Source: Maritalea sp049801075 (GTDB lineage: Bacteria > Pseudomonadota > Alphaproteobacteria > Rhizobiales > Devosiaceae). From it: a DNA stretch of 64,000 nucleotides. The notes beneath the pieces were generated by a model. It made no database searches. It was not told the DNA's origin and saw only the letters and a list, made by a program, of their open reading frames with translations. The first letter of the stretch is position 1. Each line of letters opens with the position of its first letter. A program made the translations under genes and the position numbers. Positions 41,254-49,339 of the stretch are shown piece after piece. Location of the stretch: the NCBI RefSeq assembly GCF_049801075.1, contig NZ_JBNAGG010000002.1, positions 496,001-560,000 on the forward strand, written 5' to 3'.

Positions 41254-41730
41254 ATGGGTGGTATGGCTTTTGGTTTGGTCGTTGAAGGGGCAGTTGCCAT
41301 TTTGTTGGTGCTGACGATCGGCTATTGTTACGTGTTGAATGTGCGCTTGAAACGCCTACATGCCGACCGTGACGCGCTGCGTGCGATGATCACAGATTTG
41401 GTGCGGGCCACAGATATGGCCAATGGCGCCATTCAAGGGATGAAGAAAACTGCTGCTGAAACTGACGTGCAATTGCGTGCGCGGATGCAGGAGGCTGAAA
41501 GCTTTTCCGCCCAAATGGGGCAACAAGTTCAAGATGGCCATGCGCTGTTGCATAAAATTGGCCAGATCGCCAAGACAGCACGCGCAGCCGAAGCGCAAAA
41601 TGGCGGTGCGACCTATCGGCCAGTGCCGCCTGTTGCTGCGCCACAACCGAAAGAGCCAGCGACGCCTCGCGCGCGTAACGCATTGTCTCAGCTAGATAAA
41701 TTTTCCCGCTCGAAAGGTGAAGCCGCATGA
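41254..41730 (+). CDS. DUF6468 membrane protein (flagellar locus)
   Basis: A 158-residue protein with one N-terminal transmembrane helix (VVEGAVAILLVLTIGYCYVL), a coiled-coil helix (about 30-105) and a proline-rich tail. Proteins of this layout sit between fliM and motE in many alphaproteobacteria; the role is unknown, but orientation suggests a membrane-anchored cytoplasmic coiled coil near the switch. ATG 41254 has GGGAG upstream; its stop overlaps the motE start (ATGA). Confidence 0.75.
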   Translation: MGGMAFGLVVEGAVAILLVLTIGYCYVLNVRLKRLHADRDALRAMITDLVRATDMANGAIQGMKKTAAETDVQLRARMQEAESFSAQMGQQVQDGHALLHKIGQIAKTARAAEAQNGGATYRPVPPVAAPQPKEPATPRARNALSQLDKFSRSKGEAA

Positions 41731-42506
41731 ATTCGGTTCGCTTGTTGCCTGTGGTCATGGTGGCTGCAGGGGCGCTGTTTTTGTTTAAAGTACTCGGCAT
41801 TGTTTCCGGCGAAGGTTATAGCCTAAGTGGGGCACAAGTTGTGAGTGCGCAAGAAGCCCCCGCAAATCCGCAAGATACGCAAGATGCACAAGTGCAGGAA
41901 GATATGAGCCAAGATGCGACGGGCAATAGCGTGGCGGACAGCACAACCATGTCGCCAGAAGAGTTGGCCGCACAAGAAAGCGCGCCGACAGATGCTATGC
42001 CGATTACGCTGAAAAAAGACGGTGAGATCGTAAGTTACGATGCTGGCGATTTAGCAGATACGGAGCGGGCGATTTTGGCGCGCTTGAGCGAACGCCGCAA
42101 AGAACTTGATGAGCTGGAACAACAGCTTAAAATTCAGGAAGATATTGTGCGGGCGGCGGAAAAACGCCTTGAGACACGTGCCGCAGAATTGAAACAGATT
42201 GAAGCCAGCATTCAGGAATTGGTAGACCGCAAAGAAGGTTTGGAAGATGAGCAATTCCAATCGCTTGTCTCCATGTATGAAAATATGAAATCAGCGGATG
42301 CTGCGCGTATTTTTGACCGGTTGGATATGTTGGTTTTGGTGCGGATGGTGGAGCAGATGAACCCCCGCAAAATGGCTGCTATTTTGGCCGACATGGACTC
42401 TGAAAAAGCAGAGGCATTGACCATTAACTTGGCAAATCCAAATCTGCAAAAGACGGAAACCAGCGATAATCGCGATGGTGAATTGCCGCAAATTGTGGGG
42501 CAATAA
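41727..42506 (+). CDS. motE: Motility protein MotE (MgtE_N-like)
   Basis: A 259-residue protein with an N-terminal signal/anchor (MVAAGALFLFKVLGIV), an acidic low-complexity region, a coiled coil at about 110-170 and a C-terminal MgtE-N-like domain (IFDRLDMLVLVRMVEQMNPR, KMAAILADM). In Sinorhizobium MotE is a periplasmic chaperone of MotC; in other alphaproteobacteria this gene accompanies fliM. Overlaps the preceding gene by four bases. Confidence 0.82.
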   Translation: MNSVRLLPVVMVAAGALFLFKVLGIVSGEGYSLSGAQVVSAQEAPANPQDTQDAQVQEDMSQDATGNSVADSTTMSPEELAAQESAPTDAMPITLKKDGEIVSYDAGDLADTERAILARLSERRKELDELEQQLKIQEDIVRAAEKRLETRAAELKQIEASIQELVDRKEGLEDEQFQSLVSMYENMKSADAARIFDRLDMLVLVRMVEQMNPRKMAAILADMDSEKAEALTINLANPNLQKTETSDNRDGELPQIVGQ

Positions 42507-42596
42507 GCCCGTATTTAGGGTTTGTGGTAAGTAAACTATTAATCGCTAGGCGTTAGATTGATCTGACGATTGATCGTAAAGAGGCCCATCCCACAA

Positions 42597-45500
42597 ATGG
42601 TGTTGTTTAAAGCCATGCAAAAAGGATTGTGCCGAGCGCTGGTGTTGGCTGCGCTCGTTGGCGGGACAGCTGCGTCATTTTCTCCGATCGCCGCGCAGGC
42701 GCAAAATCAACAAGAACGGCAACGTCTAGAGGTCGTGGCGCAAGGCCAGCCAGGCTTTGGGCGGATCATTTTGAAGTTTGTTGATCGGCTAAATCTACCT
42801 TCATATTCCATCTCCACCAGCGGTGGCGTGATGAGCATTGAGTTCTCGCAGCCCATCGAAGTGCAATTGCCCGATGTGACTGAGCAATTGGGCGAATATG
42901 TTGCGGTGGCGCGGGTAGACCCGGACTATAAAGGCATACGCTTTGGCTTGAAGCAGGATTATCGCATCAGTCGGATTGAAGCGGGCGAGCGTCTGTTTAT
43001 CGACTTTATTCCCCGCGATTGGCAGGGGTTGGACCCGGCATTGCCGGAAGATGTTGTGGCCGAACTGGCCTTGCGGGCGGAGCAAGCGGCCAAGCTGGCT
43101 GAGCAACGGCGCAAAGAGCGGATTGCCCGCGAAACCAAGCCGAGTGCGATTGTGCGTGTGGGACGTCACCCCACATTTACCCGCGTCAAATTTCAATGGA
43201 CGATTGATACAGAAGCCAGTTGGACGGCGAGCGCTAAAGGCGGCACGCTTGCGTTCGAATGGCCTGTAGATGTTGATCTTTACGCCATCCAATCGGAATT
43301 GCCGGAGGAGATTGAGAGCGTTGAGCAAGAAGTAACCGCAGATGGATTGCGGGTGAAGTTTGCGCTGACCGAAAATGTTGAGCCGCGCTTCTTCCAAGAA
43401 GACAAGCGCAATTATACGCTCGATTTGGACTTCTCTACTCGCGAAGATGTGGGTGTGCCGATCACGGAAATTGCGCCTGAAATGGTGCAAGAAGCCATTT
43501 CTGACCCAGAGGCGGAGCCCGCCGGTGAAGAAGAAATTGACCCACTGCTGCGCAAAACGCCGTCTTTGTCGCGGCAATCGCGGATTACGCCATTCGTGAA
43601 TAAAATTGGCGGTACAGTGCGGCTAATTTTCCCATTTGAACAAGATACGCCAGCTGCCGTGTTTAAACGTGGTGATACAGTTTGGATGGTGTTCGACACC
43701 CATGTGGCGATTGATGCGCCTGCAGACATGGATTTGTTGGGCGGCATCACCCAAGATATTAAGGTGGATCGCGCTGGGGAAACCCAAATTGTGCAAATGA
43801 CCATGAATGCCGACCGATTGGCCACTTTGGGTGCTGAAGGGCGCTCATGGGTGTTGTCACTCGGTGATATTTTGATTGCGCCGACAGAACCGATGACGTT
43901 GACCCAGCAGCGCCAAAGCGATGGGCGCACCGTGCTGGTCGCGGATTTGAAGCGGCCGGGCCGTGTGCACCAGATGCGCGATCCCAATGTGGGTGACTTG
44001 CTGCAAGTGGTGACCGCCTATCCACCATCGCGTGCGATTGTGCGGGACCTTGAATATGTAGACTTCAAGGCTTTGCGCGCTGTCCATGGACTTGTGGTGA
44101 AGCCCTATCACTCGGATGTTGAGTTGCGCATTGAAGGCGCTGATGTTGTTCTTGATGCGAAAGATCAACTGATGTTGTCCTCTGCGACAGACATCAACCG
44201 GGAAGTGCCAATCGAGATTGGCGAGCGTGTTGGCTATATCGATTTGTCAGGTGGCGACATTTCTCGTCCAGATCGATTTATTGAGCAGCGTGAAGAGATC
44301 CAAGTGCGCGCTGCCGAAGGTGAGGGTGCTGCACGCGAGAGTGCACGTGTTGAGCTTGCCCGTTATTATTTGTCCAACCGCCTTATGCATGAAGCACTGG
44401 GGGTGCTTGATGTGTGGGAAAAAGACACAAAACGCCCCAAGCTGGCTGATGAAGGCAAGATGGTGCAAGCCGCGGCAAATGTGTTGGCTGGGCGCGCAGA
44501 AGATGCGCTGGAAATATTGCTTGAGGAGCCATTTGTTGAGGCGCCGGATGCTATTGTGTGGCGCACGATTGCGCGGGTGAAGCGCGGCGAGTATGAAATC
44601 GCCCGGAATGATGCGCTGTTGGCAGAGCAGGCCGTTGAAGCTTATCCACTTTGGGTTGCTAATGAATTTTTCTTCTCTGCCGCCCGTGCGGCAGTTGAGA
44701 TGGGAGATTCTACTTCTGCGATCCGCTATTTGGGGGGCATCGATTTTGGGTCGCTGAGCAACGAAGATTTGAGTCGCTATGATTTGCTGGCGGGCCGCGT
44801 GGATGAGGTGGACAAGCGCTATGCGGATGCGCTGGAAACCTATGGTGCGGTGTTGAATCGGGATGTGCGACCCACCCATGCAGAAGCGGTTTACCGCACA
44901 TTGCTGGTGTTGGAAAAGCAGGGCAATATCGACCTGAACAAAGCGGTTGAGACCTTATCAATTCAATCTTTGACCTGGCGGGGTGGCGAGTTGGGCGCCA
45001 ATATTCAAGAACTTTATGGTCGCTTGCAGTTCAAAAATCAGGATTATCGCGGTGGCTTTGAGACACTTGAGCGGATGCAGGTGGTGCACCAAGATACGCC
45101 GCAGGAGACGCGTCATTTCGAACTGTCGAAAGAGATATTTGAAAATCTGTTCCTGAACGGGGAAGCTGACCGGCTGGAGCCTGTGCGGGCCTTGGGACTT
45201 TATTATGATTTCCGCAAATTGACTCCTGCTGGCGCCAAGGGCGATGAGATGATCCGCAATTTGGCGCGGCGGTTGGTGCGCGTGGATTTACTGGATCAGG
45301 CGGCTGAATTGTTGGACTATCAAATCGACAATCGGCTGGAGGGTGTCGCACGGTCTAAGATTGCCGCTGACTTGGCAGTGATTCATATCGCGAACCGTCG
45401 CGCGGATTTGGCATTGAAAGCGCTTTACAAAACCCGCTTGGCCAATTTGGTGCCGCAGCTTGAGCGGCAGCGCCGCATCTTGGAGGCGAAGGCGCTGATT

Positions 45501-45953
45501 GATGCTGGGCGTGATGAATTGGCCGTTGAAATTTTGCGCAATATTGAGGGCTTTGATGCGCGCTTATTAGAAGTGGACGCCCATTGGGCAGGGCGCCGCT
45601 ATCGCGAAGCGGGCGAGCTGATTGAGCGCATTTATGTGGATCAATATACCGATGGCAACACCTTGCCGACCAGTGTGCGGAACGATCTGGTGAAAGCAGC
45701 GGTGGCCTACACATTGGGCAATGATGAGATTGGTTTGACGCGTTTGCGGGCGAAATTCTCGAACCGCATGTCTTCAACGCCAGAGTGGCCCGTGTTCGAA
45801 TTTGTGACCAGCAAGACGGCATTTGGCACACGCGAGTTTAAGGCTTTGGCGCGCGAGATTGCAGATGTAGATTCGCTGAACTCGTTCCTAGCTGCTTACA
45901 AAGAGCGCTATGGCACCGACGGCGCGTTGGCACCTGATCAGGATATTTTGTAG
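42597..45953 (+). CDS. Large TPR-type periplasmic protein of the flagellar cluster
   Basis: A protein of about 1118 residues with a signal peptide (LCRALVLAALVGGTAASF, cleavage near AQAQ). The first 550 residues contain three or four repeated beta-rich modules (ILKFVDRLNLPSYSISTSGG, FTRVKFQWTIDTEASWTASA, VRLIFPFEQDTPAAVFKRGD) that look like an AMIN-like duplicated domain; the rest is a helical tetratricopeptide-like array. It directly follows motE on the same strand. Similar large TPR proteins sit in alphaproteobacterial flagellar loci without a known function. Start 42597 is uncertain (42615 is possible). Confidence 0.75.
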   Translation: MVLFKAMQKGLCRALVLAALVGGTAASFSPIAAQAQNQQERQRLEVVAQGQPGFGRIILKFVDRLNLPSYSISTSGGVMSIEFSQPIEVQLPDVTEQLGEYVAVARVDPDYKGIRFGLKQDYRISRIEAGERLFIDFIPRDWQGLDPALPEDVVAELALRAEQAAKLAEQRRKERIARETKPSAIVRVGRHPTFTRVKFQWTIDTEASWTASAKGGTLAFEWPVDVDLYAIQSELPEEIESVEQEVTADGLRVKFALTENVEPRFFQEDKRNYTLDLDFSTREDVGVPITEIAPEMVQEAISDPEAEPAGEEEIDPLLRKTPSLSRQSRITPFVNKIGGTVRLIFPFEQDTPAAVFKRGDTVWMVFDTHVAIDAPADMDLLGGITQDIKVDRAGETQIVQMTMNADRLATLGAEGRSWVLSLGDILIAPTEPMTLTQQRQSDGRTVLVADLKRPGRVHQMRDPNVGDLLQVVTAYPPSRAIVRDLEYVDFKALRAVHGLVVKPYHSDVELRIEGADVVLDAKDQLMLSSATDINREVPIEIGERVGYIDLSGGDISRPDRFIEQREEIQVRAAEGEGAARESARVELARYYLSNRLMHEALGVLDVWEKDTKRPKLADEGKMVQAAANVLAGRAEDALEILLEEPFVEAPDAIVWRTIARVKRGEYEIARNDALLAEQAVEAYPLWVANEFFFSAARAAVEMGDSTSAIRYLGGIDFGSLSNEDLSRYDLLAGRVDEVDKRYADALETYGAVLNRDVRPTHAEAVYRTLLVLEKQGNIDLNKAVETLSIQSLTWRGGELGANIQELYGRLQFKNQDYRGGFETLERMQVVHQDTPQETRHFELSKEIFENLFLNGEADRLEPVRALGLYYDFRKLTPAGAKGDEMIRNLARRLVRVDLLDQAAELLDYQIDNRLEGVARSKIAADLAVIHIANRRADLALKALYKTRLANLVPQLERQRRILEAKALIDAGRDELAVEILRNIEGFDARLLEVDAHWAGRRYREAGELIERIYVDQYTDGNTLPTSVRNDLVKAAVAYTLGNDEIGLTRLRAKFSNRMSSTPEWPVFEFVTSKTAFGTREFKALAREIADVDSLNSFLAAYKERYGTDGALAPDQDIL

Positions 45954-45960
45954 GCGTTCG

Positions 45961-46803
45961 TTAGCCGACATAACTTCGAATGAGTGAGCCTGCGACAAGG
46001 TTCCAGCCATCCACCAGCACGAAGAAGATCAGCTTAAACGGCAGTGAAATCACGATGGGCGGCAGCATCATCATACCCATGGACATGAGGACCGAAGCGA
46101 CCACCATGTCGATGACGATGAACGGCACGAAGAGCAGGAAGCCAATTTCAAAGGCGCGACGCAACTCTGAAATCATAAAGGCGGGCACCAGAACTGTAAT
46201 GTCCAGCTCTTCAGGATTGTCAGGAATTGGCGTTTCGGTAAGGTCCAAAAATAGCTGCACATCTTTGTCGCGCACATGTGCCCGCATAAATTCATGCAGG
46301 GGGGCGATGGCTTCTGGAATGGCATCTTCGATCTGTAGATCACCAGCTACCAACGGGGCGATGCCCTGATCGTAGGATTGCTGCAAGGTGGGGGCCATTA
46401 CAAAGGCAGTGAGAAACAGCGCCAGTGAGATCATCACCGAGTTTGGCGGCGCCGTTTGCAGGCCGATGGCCGTACGCAATAGCGACAACACCACGACGAT
46501 ACGTGTGAATGAGGTGACCATCACCAAAATAGATGGGGCGAGCGACAGAATCGTGATGATCCCGATCAGCTGTACCGCCCGTTCCGTCAGGGTGTTTTGG
46601 TCGTTAAAGTCAATGGATATATCTTGCGCGAAGCTGGGGAACACAAAGAGTGCCCCCACCAACAGAATCACAAAGCAGAAGCTGAATGATTTGACGCTGA
46701 ACCATGCAAAAGATTTAAGCCGTTCAGCCGTAAACAATTGGGCCGGCGGCGTGGCCGCCAGCGCGCTGCGCAAACTAGTCTTGTTTGACTTTGTCTTTCC
46801 CAT
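45961..46803 (-). CDS. fliP: Flagellar export protein FliP
   Basis: A roughly 280-residue core subunit of the type III export gate. FliP signatures are visible: SFTRIVVVLSLLRTAIGLQT, AFMISELRRAFEIGFLLFVP, and VASVLMSMGMMMLPP. The protein has a signal-like first helix ending SFAQ. The start is unclear: ATG 46803 or 46830 are both in frame and neither has a well-placed Shine-Dalgarno site; either gives an N-terminal extension before the first helix. The 3' part of fliO overlaps the start, so the two are translationally linked. Confidence 0.9.
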   Translation of the reverse strand: MGKTKSNKTSLRSALAATPPAQLFTAERLKSFAWFSVKSFSFCFVILLVGALFVFPSFAQDISIDFNDQNTLTERAVQLIGIITILSLAPSILVMVTSFTRIVVVLSLLRTAIGLQTAPPNSVMISLALFLTAFVMAPTLQQSYDQGIAPLVAGDLQIEDAIPEAIAPLHEFMRAHVRDKDVQLFLDLTETPIPDNPEELDITVLVPAFMISELRRAFEIGFLLFVPFIVIDMVVASVLMSMGMMMLPPIVISLPFKLIFFVLVDGWNLVAGSLIRSYVG

Positions 46804-47563
46804 TGTCTGACGCAGTGTCGGCTCCTTCATGCTCACTTTTTGGAGCATTTTCGCTGGCCAATTTAACTGAGTCGGCTGGGGCTTCCTCGTTTTTGTTCGC
46901 AGAAACTGGGCTATCCACGTCTTTTTGCTTGTGGTTGCCCCGCAAGAGACCGGGATATTTGAGGGTTTTCACACCCGTATCAGTTGGCTTTTTAGCCATC
47001 TCTTGCAGCTTTTCGATGGGTGCGATGTTGGGCATGGGCGCAACATTGTCGCCGCCAGTTTGCGGCGCAGGCTCTTTCACCTGTGGTTCAACACGACCTT
47101 CGAGCGGAGAGATTGGCGTGGTGCGTGACGGGCCCGCTGGACGCGGTTTCGCGATGATGCGCGGCGTTGGCTTTAGCCCTTCTTTTGTGGTTTCCACCGG
47201 TGCTTTTACCTTCGCATCTTCTTGAGATGTTTCAGCTTTCGCCGTCATTGGATTGTGCTGTTCCGCCTCATTTGGATTTTGAAATCCGCTTTCGATCAAC
47301 ACATCATTTGGACCGCCGATCAGAATGAGGTGCTCAACATCGTCACGACGTACGATCACCAATTGGCGTTTATTGTCGACTGGTGCAGATTGCAAAACGC
47401 CCAAACGCCGCAATTTGGAACGCACACCGTCGCGACTTGCGCGGAATGCAATCTTAATTAGCCACACCACCAAAATGATGGCCAAGATTGTGATAAAGAG
47501 CCCGCCGATGACGATGGCAATATTGCCCAATTCGTCGCCCAAAATCTCAGTTAAAAAACCCAT
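46775..47563 (-). CDS. fliO: FliO-type export gate scaffold with long disordered tail
   Basis: A 262-residue protein with one transmembrane helix (IAIVIGGLFITILAIILVVW, about residues 15-36), the FliO core (RLGVLQSAPVDNKRQLVIVR, then HLILIGG) and a long Pro/Ala/Glu-rich cytosolic tail (about 100-262). FliO assists FliP assembly. Core FliO proteins are about 100-130 residues, so half of this one is the tail. Ends 29 bases inside the annotated fliP start. Confidence 0.82.
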   Translation of the reverse strand: MGFLTEILGDELGNIAIVIGGLFITILAIILVVWLIKIAFRASRDGVRSKLRRLGVLQSAPVDNKRQLVIVRRDDVEHLILIGGPNDVLIESGFQNPNEAEQHNPMTAKAETSQEDAKVKAPVETTKEGLKPTPRIIAKPRPAGPSRTTPISPLEGRVEPQVKEPAPQTGGDNVAPMPNIAPIEKLQEMAKKPTDTGVKTLKYPGLLRGNHKQKDVDSPVSANKNEEAPADSVKLASENAPKSEHEGADTASDNGKDKVKQD

Positions 47564-47657
47564 TATTGCCTCTTATTTCGTCTTTTAAGTTGTGTGGCAT
47601 ATGCAAAGTATCTGGTCAAAATGTGGTGATCAGGACTAATCGCAAGAAAAGTTTGAT

Positions 47658-47670
47658 GGCAAAAAATGCC
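47658..47670. promoter_or_regulatory. GGCA-N5-TGCC palindrome in fliO/flgB gap
   Basis: GGCAAAAAATGCC, followed by TAGT, 95 bp upstream of fliO and 136 bp upstream of flgB. Confidence 0.5.
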
Positions 47671-47746
47671 TAGTGCAAGCCCAGCTTGGCCGATTGACAC
47701 ATTTTGAAACGTGTTTGATCGCATTTGTTGAAAATTGCACAGATTA

Positions 47747-47762
47747 TTAACGCAGCGTTAAC
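47747..47762 (+). promoter_or_regulatory. CtrA box of the flgB operon
   Basis: TTAA-CGCAGCG-TTAAC is an exact match to TTAA-N7-TTAAC, 44 bp before the flgB ATG. Confidence 0.7.
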
Positions 47763-47771
47763 CATTTGCCC

Positions 47772-47784
47772 GGCAATATCTGCC
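47772..47784 (+). promoter_or_regulatory. Promoter-overlapping GGCA-N5-TGCC palindrome at flgB
   Basis: GGCAATATCTGCC, followed by TAGT, starts 10 bp after the CtrA box and ends 22 bp before the flgB ATG. A protein bound here would lie on the promoter or transcript start, so repression is likelier than activation, as with the Caulobacter FlbD site at fliF. Confidence 0.55.
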
Positions 47785-47805
47785 TAGTATATGAGCGAGG
47801 TTGGT

Positions 47806-48210
47806 ATGTCGATTGCAAAGCTGCCCTTATTTGAAGCGTTAACGCAGAAAATGAAGTGGCACCAGACGCGGCAAACATTGTTAGCAGAGAATATCGCCAA
47901 CGCGGATACACCAGATTATCGCGGACGGGATTTGAAGCAGTTTGACTTTGCACAGCATCAAGCTGATTTGAAAATGAGCACAATGTCCACTCGCGCCACC
48001 AATGCGCGCCACTTTTCGGTGGTGGGGCAAGGTGGCGATGGCTTTGGGCCGCGGCAAATGAATAATTTCGAAATTACGCCAGAAGGCAACGGTGTGGTGC
48101 TGGAAGATGAGATGATGAAAGTCTCCAGCAACCAAATGGACTATCAAGCGGCGACAGCTGTTTACAAACGCTCATTGCGGTTGATCAGAACTGCATTGGG
48201 CAAGCAGTAA
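47806..48210 (+). CDS. flgB: Flagellar proximal rod protein FlgB
   Basis: A 134-residue rod protein with the family core WHQTRQTLLAENIANADTPD near the N-terminus and the C-terminal NQMDYQAATAVYKRSLRLIR. GCGAGG lies before ATG 47806; an ATG at 47791 overlaps that site and is less likely. First gene of flgB-flgC-fliE-fliQ-fliR-flhB. Confidence 0.93.
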   Translation: MSIAKLPLFEALTQKMKWHQTRQTLLAENIANADTPDYRGRDLKQFDFAQHQADLKMSTMSTRATNARHFSVVGQGGDGFGPRQMNNFEITPEGNGVVLEDEMMKVSSNQMDYQAATAVYKRSLRLIRTALGKQ

Positions 48211-48226
48211 TTTTAAGAGGTGAGTG

Positions 48227-48643
48227 ATGTCTTCTGATTTTATGAATTCGCTAAAAATCGCGGCCACCGGCTTGCACGCGCAATCCGCGCGGATGCGCAT
48301 CATCGCCGAAAACATGGCGAACTCCAGCTCAGCGGCGAAAGAGCCAGGGGCTGATCCTTATCGACGTAAAGTGCCGACATTTGAGGCGGTCTACAACAAT
48401 GAGTTGTTGGCCAATGAGGTGAAGATTGGCCGCGTGGCGTATGACCAAAGCGATTTTCAATCTCGCTATGAACCGGGTCACCCGGCGGCGGATGAGCGCG
48501 GATATGTGCTTTATCCAAACGTGAATAGCTTGGTGGAAACCATGGATATGCGCGAAGCCCAGCGTACATATGAGGCGAACTTGAATGTGGTGACCGTAAC
48601 CCGGCAAATGCTGGGCGGCACATTGGACATTCTACGCGGATAA
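48227..48643 (+). CDS. flgC: Flagellar proximal rod protein FlgC
   Basis: A 138-residue rod protein with N-terminal SLKIAATGLHAQSARMRIIA (then ENMANSSS) and C-terminal MREAQRTYEANLNVVTVTRQ. AAGAGGTGAG precedes ATG 48227. Sixteen bases after flgB. Confidence 0.93.
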   Translation: MSSDFMNSLKIAATGLHAQSARMRIIAENMANSSSAAKEPGADPYRRKVPTFEAVYNNELLANEVKIGRVAYDQSDFQSRYEPGHPAADERGYVLYPNVNSLVETMDMREAQRTYEANLNVVTVTRQMLGGTLDILRG

Positions 48644-48658
48644 TTCGGGAAGGGCCGA

Positions 48659-48716
48659 GCTGCGCAAAATTGGGGAATGGCGCGCAGTTTAATGCCAAAC
48701 ATATTGGGGAAATTTT
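48659..48716 (+). promoter_or_regulatory. fliE leader with two TTGGGGAA elements, one in a hairpin loop
   Basis: CTGCGC/GCGCAG (48660-48665 with 48682-48687) closes a loop containing AAATTGGGGAAT (48667-48678). A second TTGGGGAAA (48704-48712) is the fliE Shine-Dalgarno sequence. Eleven of twelve bases of the first element are complementary to the TTTCCCCAATTT loops after flgH. Confidence 0.5.
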
Positions 48717-49037
48717 ATGAGCGTACCATTTGCAGCAGCGTCTAACGCTTATGCCAGCGCCGCGCAGTTGGGCAACACTGGCCAACAAGGTTCACAATTG
48801 GCGCAAAAGCCAACGGGTGGCCCAGACTTTGGCGACATGCTGACCCAATCTTTGACAGAAGTGGTTGAATCAGGCCGTGTGGCGGACCAAAAGGCCATGG
48901 ATCTTGTGAATGGTGAGTCCAACGTGGTTGATGTTGTGACCGCGATCTCGGAAACTGAGATTGCGATGGAAACGGTGGTGACGATTCGCGACAGGGTGAT
49001 CACCGCTTATGAATCAATCATGCAAATGCCAATTTAA
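48717..49037 (+). CDS. fliE: Flagellar hook-basal body protein FliE
   Basis: A 106-residue rod/MS-ring adapter exported by the flagellar system. The C-terminal half (GESNVVDVVTAISETEIAME, then RDRVITAYESIMQMPI) is the FliE signature. GGGGA lies about eight bases before the ATG. Separated from flgC by 73 bp, the longest gap in this operon, which holds the leader element. Confidence 0.92.
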   Translation: MSVPFAAASNAYASAAQLGNTGQQGSQLAQKPTGGPDFGDMLTQSLTEVVESGRVADQKAMDLVNGESNVVDVVTAISETEIAMETVVTIRDRVITAYESIMQMPI

Positions 49038-49070
49038 CATCGCTTAATTTGGCATAATTAGGAGGCGTTG

Positions 49071-49337
49071 TTGACCGGCGCGCAAGTTCTCGACGTTGCA
49101 CAAGATGGCATTTGGACGCTGATATATGTTTCGGCGCCATTGATGATTGTCGGCCTTGTGGTGGGCGTTGTGATCGCCCTGTTCCAAGCCTTGACCCAAA
49201 TCCAAGAGATGACTTTGGTTTTCGTGCCGAAGATTTTGGCGATTTTTATCACCATGCTGCTGATGCTGCCCTTTATGGGTGCGCAAATGTCTGGCTACAT
49301 GAATCGGGTGGTTGATCTGATCATCACTGGTGGGTAG
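49071..49337 (+). CDS. fliQ: Flagellar export protein FliQ, TTG start
   Basis: An 88-residue export-gate subunit with two membrane helices (PLMIVGLVVGVVIALFQALT; LAIFITMLLMLPFMGAQMSG) and the invariant LTQIQEMTLVFVPK between them. No ATG is available: an in-frame stop lies at 49059. TTG 49071 gives the usual MTGAQVLDV start with AGGAGG five bases away; TTG 49068 is too close to that site. Confidence 0.92.
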   Translation: MTGAQVLDVAQDGIWTLIYVSAPLMIVGLVVGVVIALFQALTQIQEMTLVFVPKILAIFITMLLMLPFMGAQMSGYMNRVVDLIITGG

Positions 49338-49339
49338 CC

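Noticed and set aside
47564..47657. Sigma-54 promoter for fliO
   Set aside because: The best candidate (minus strand TGACCAGATACTTTGCA) lacks the essential GG at -24.
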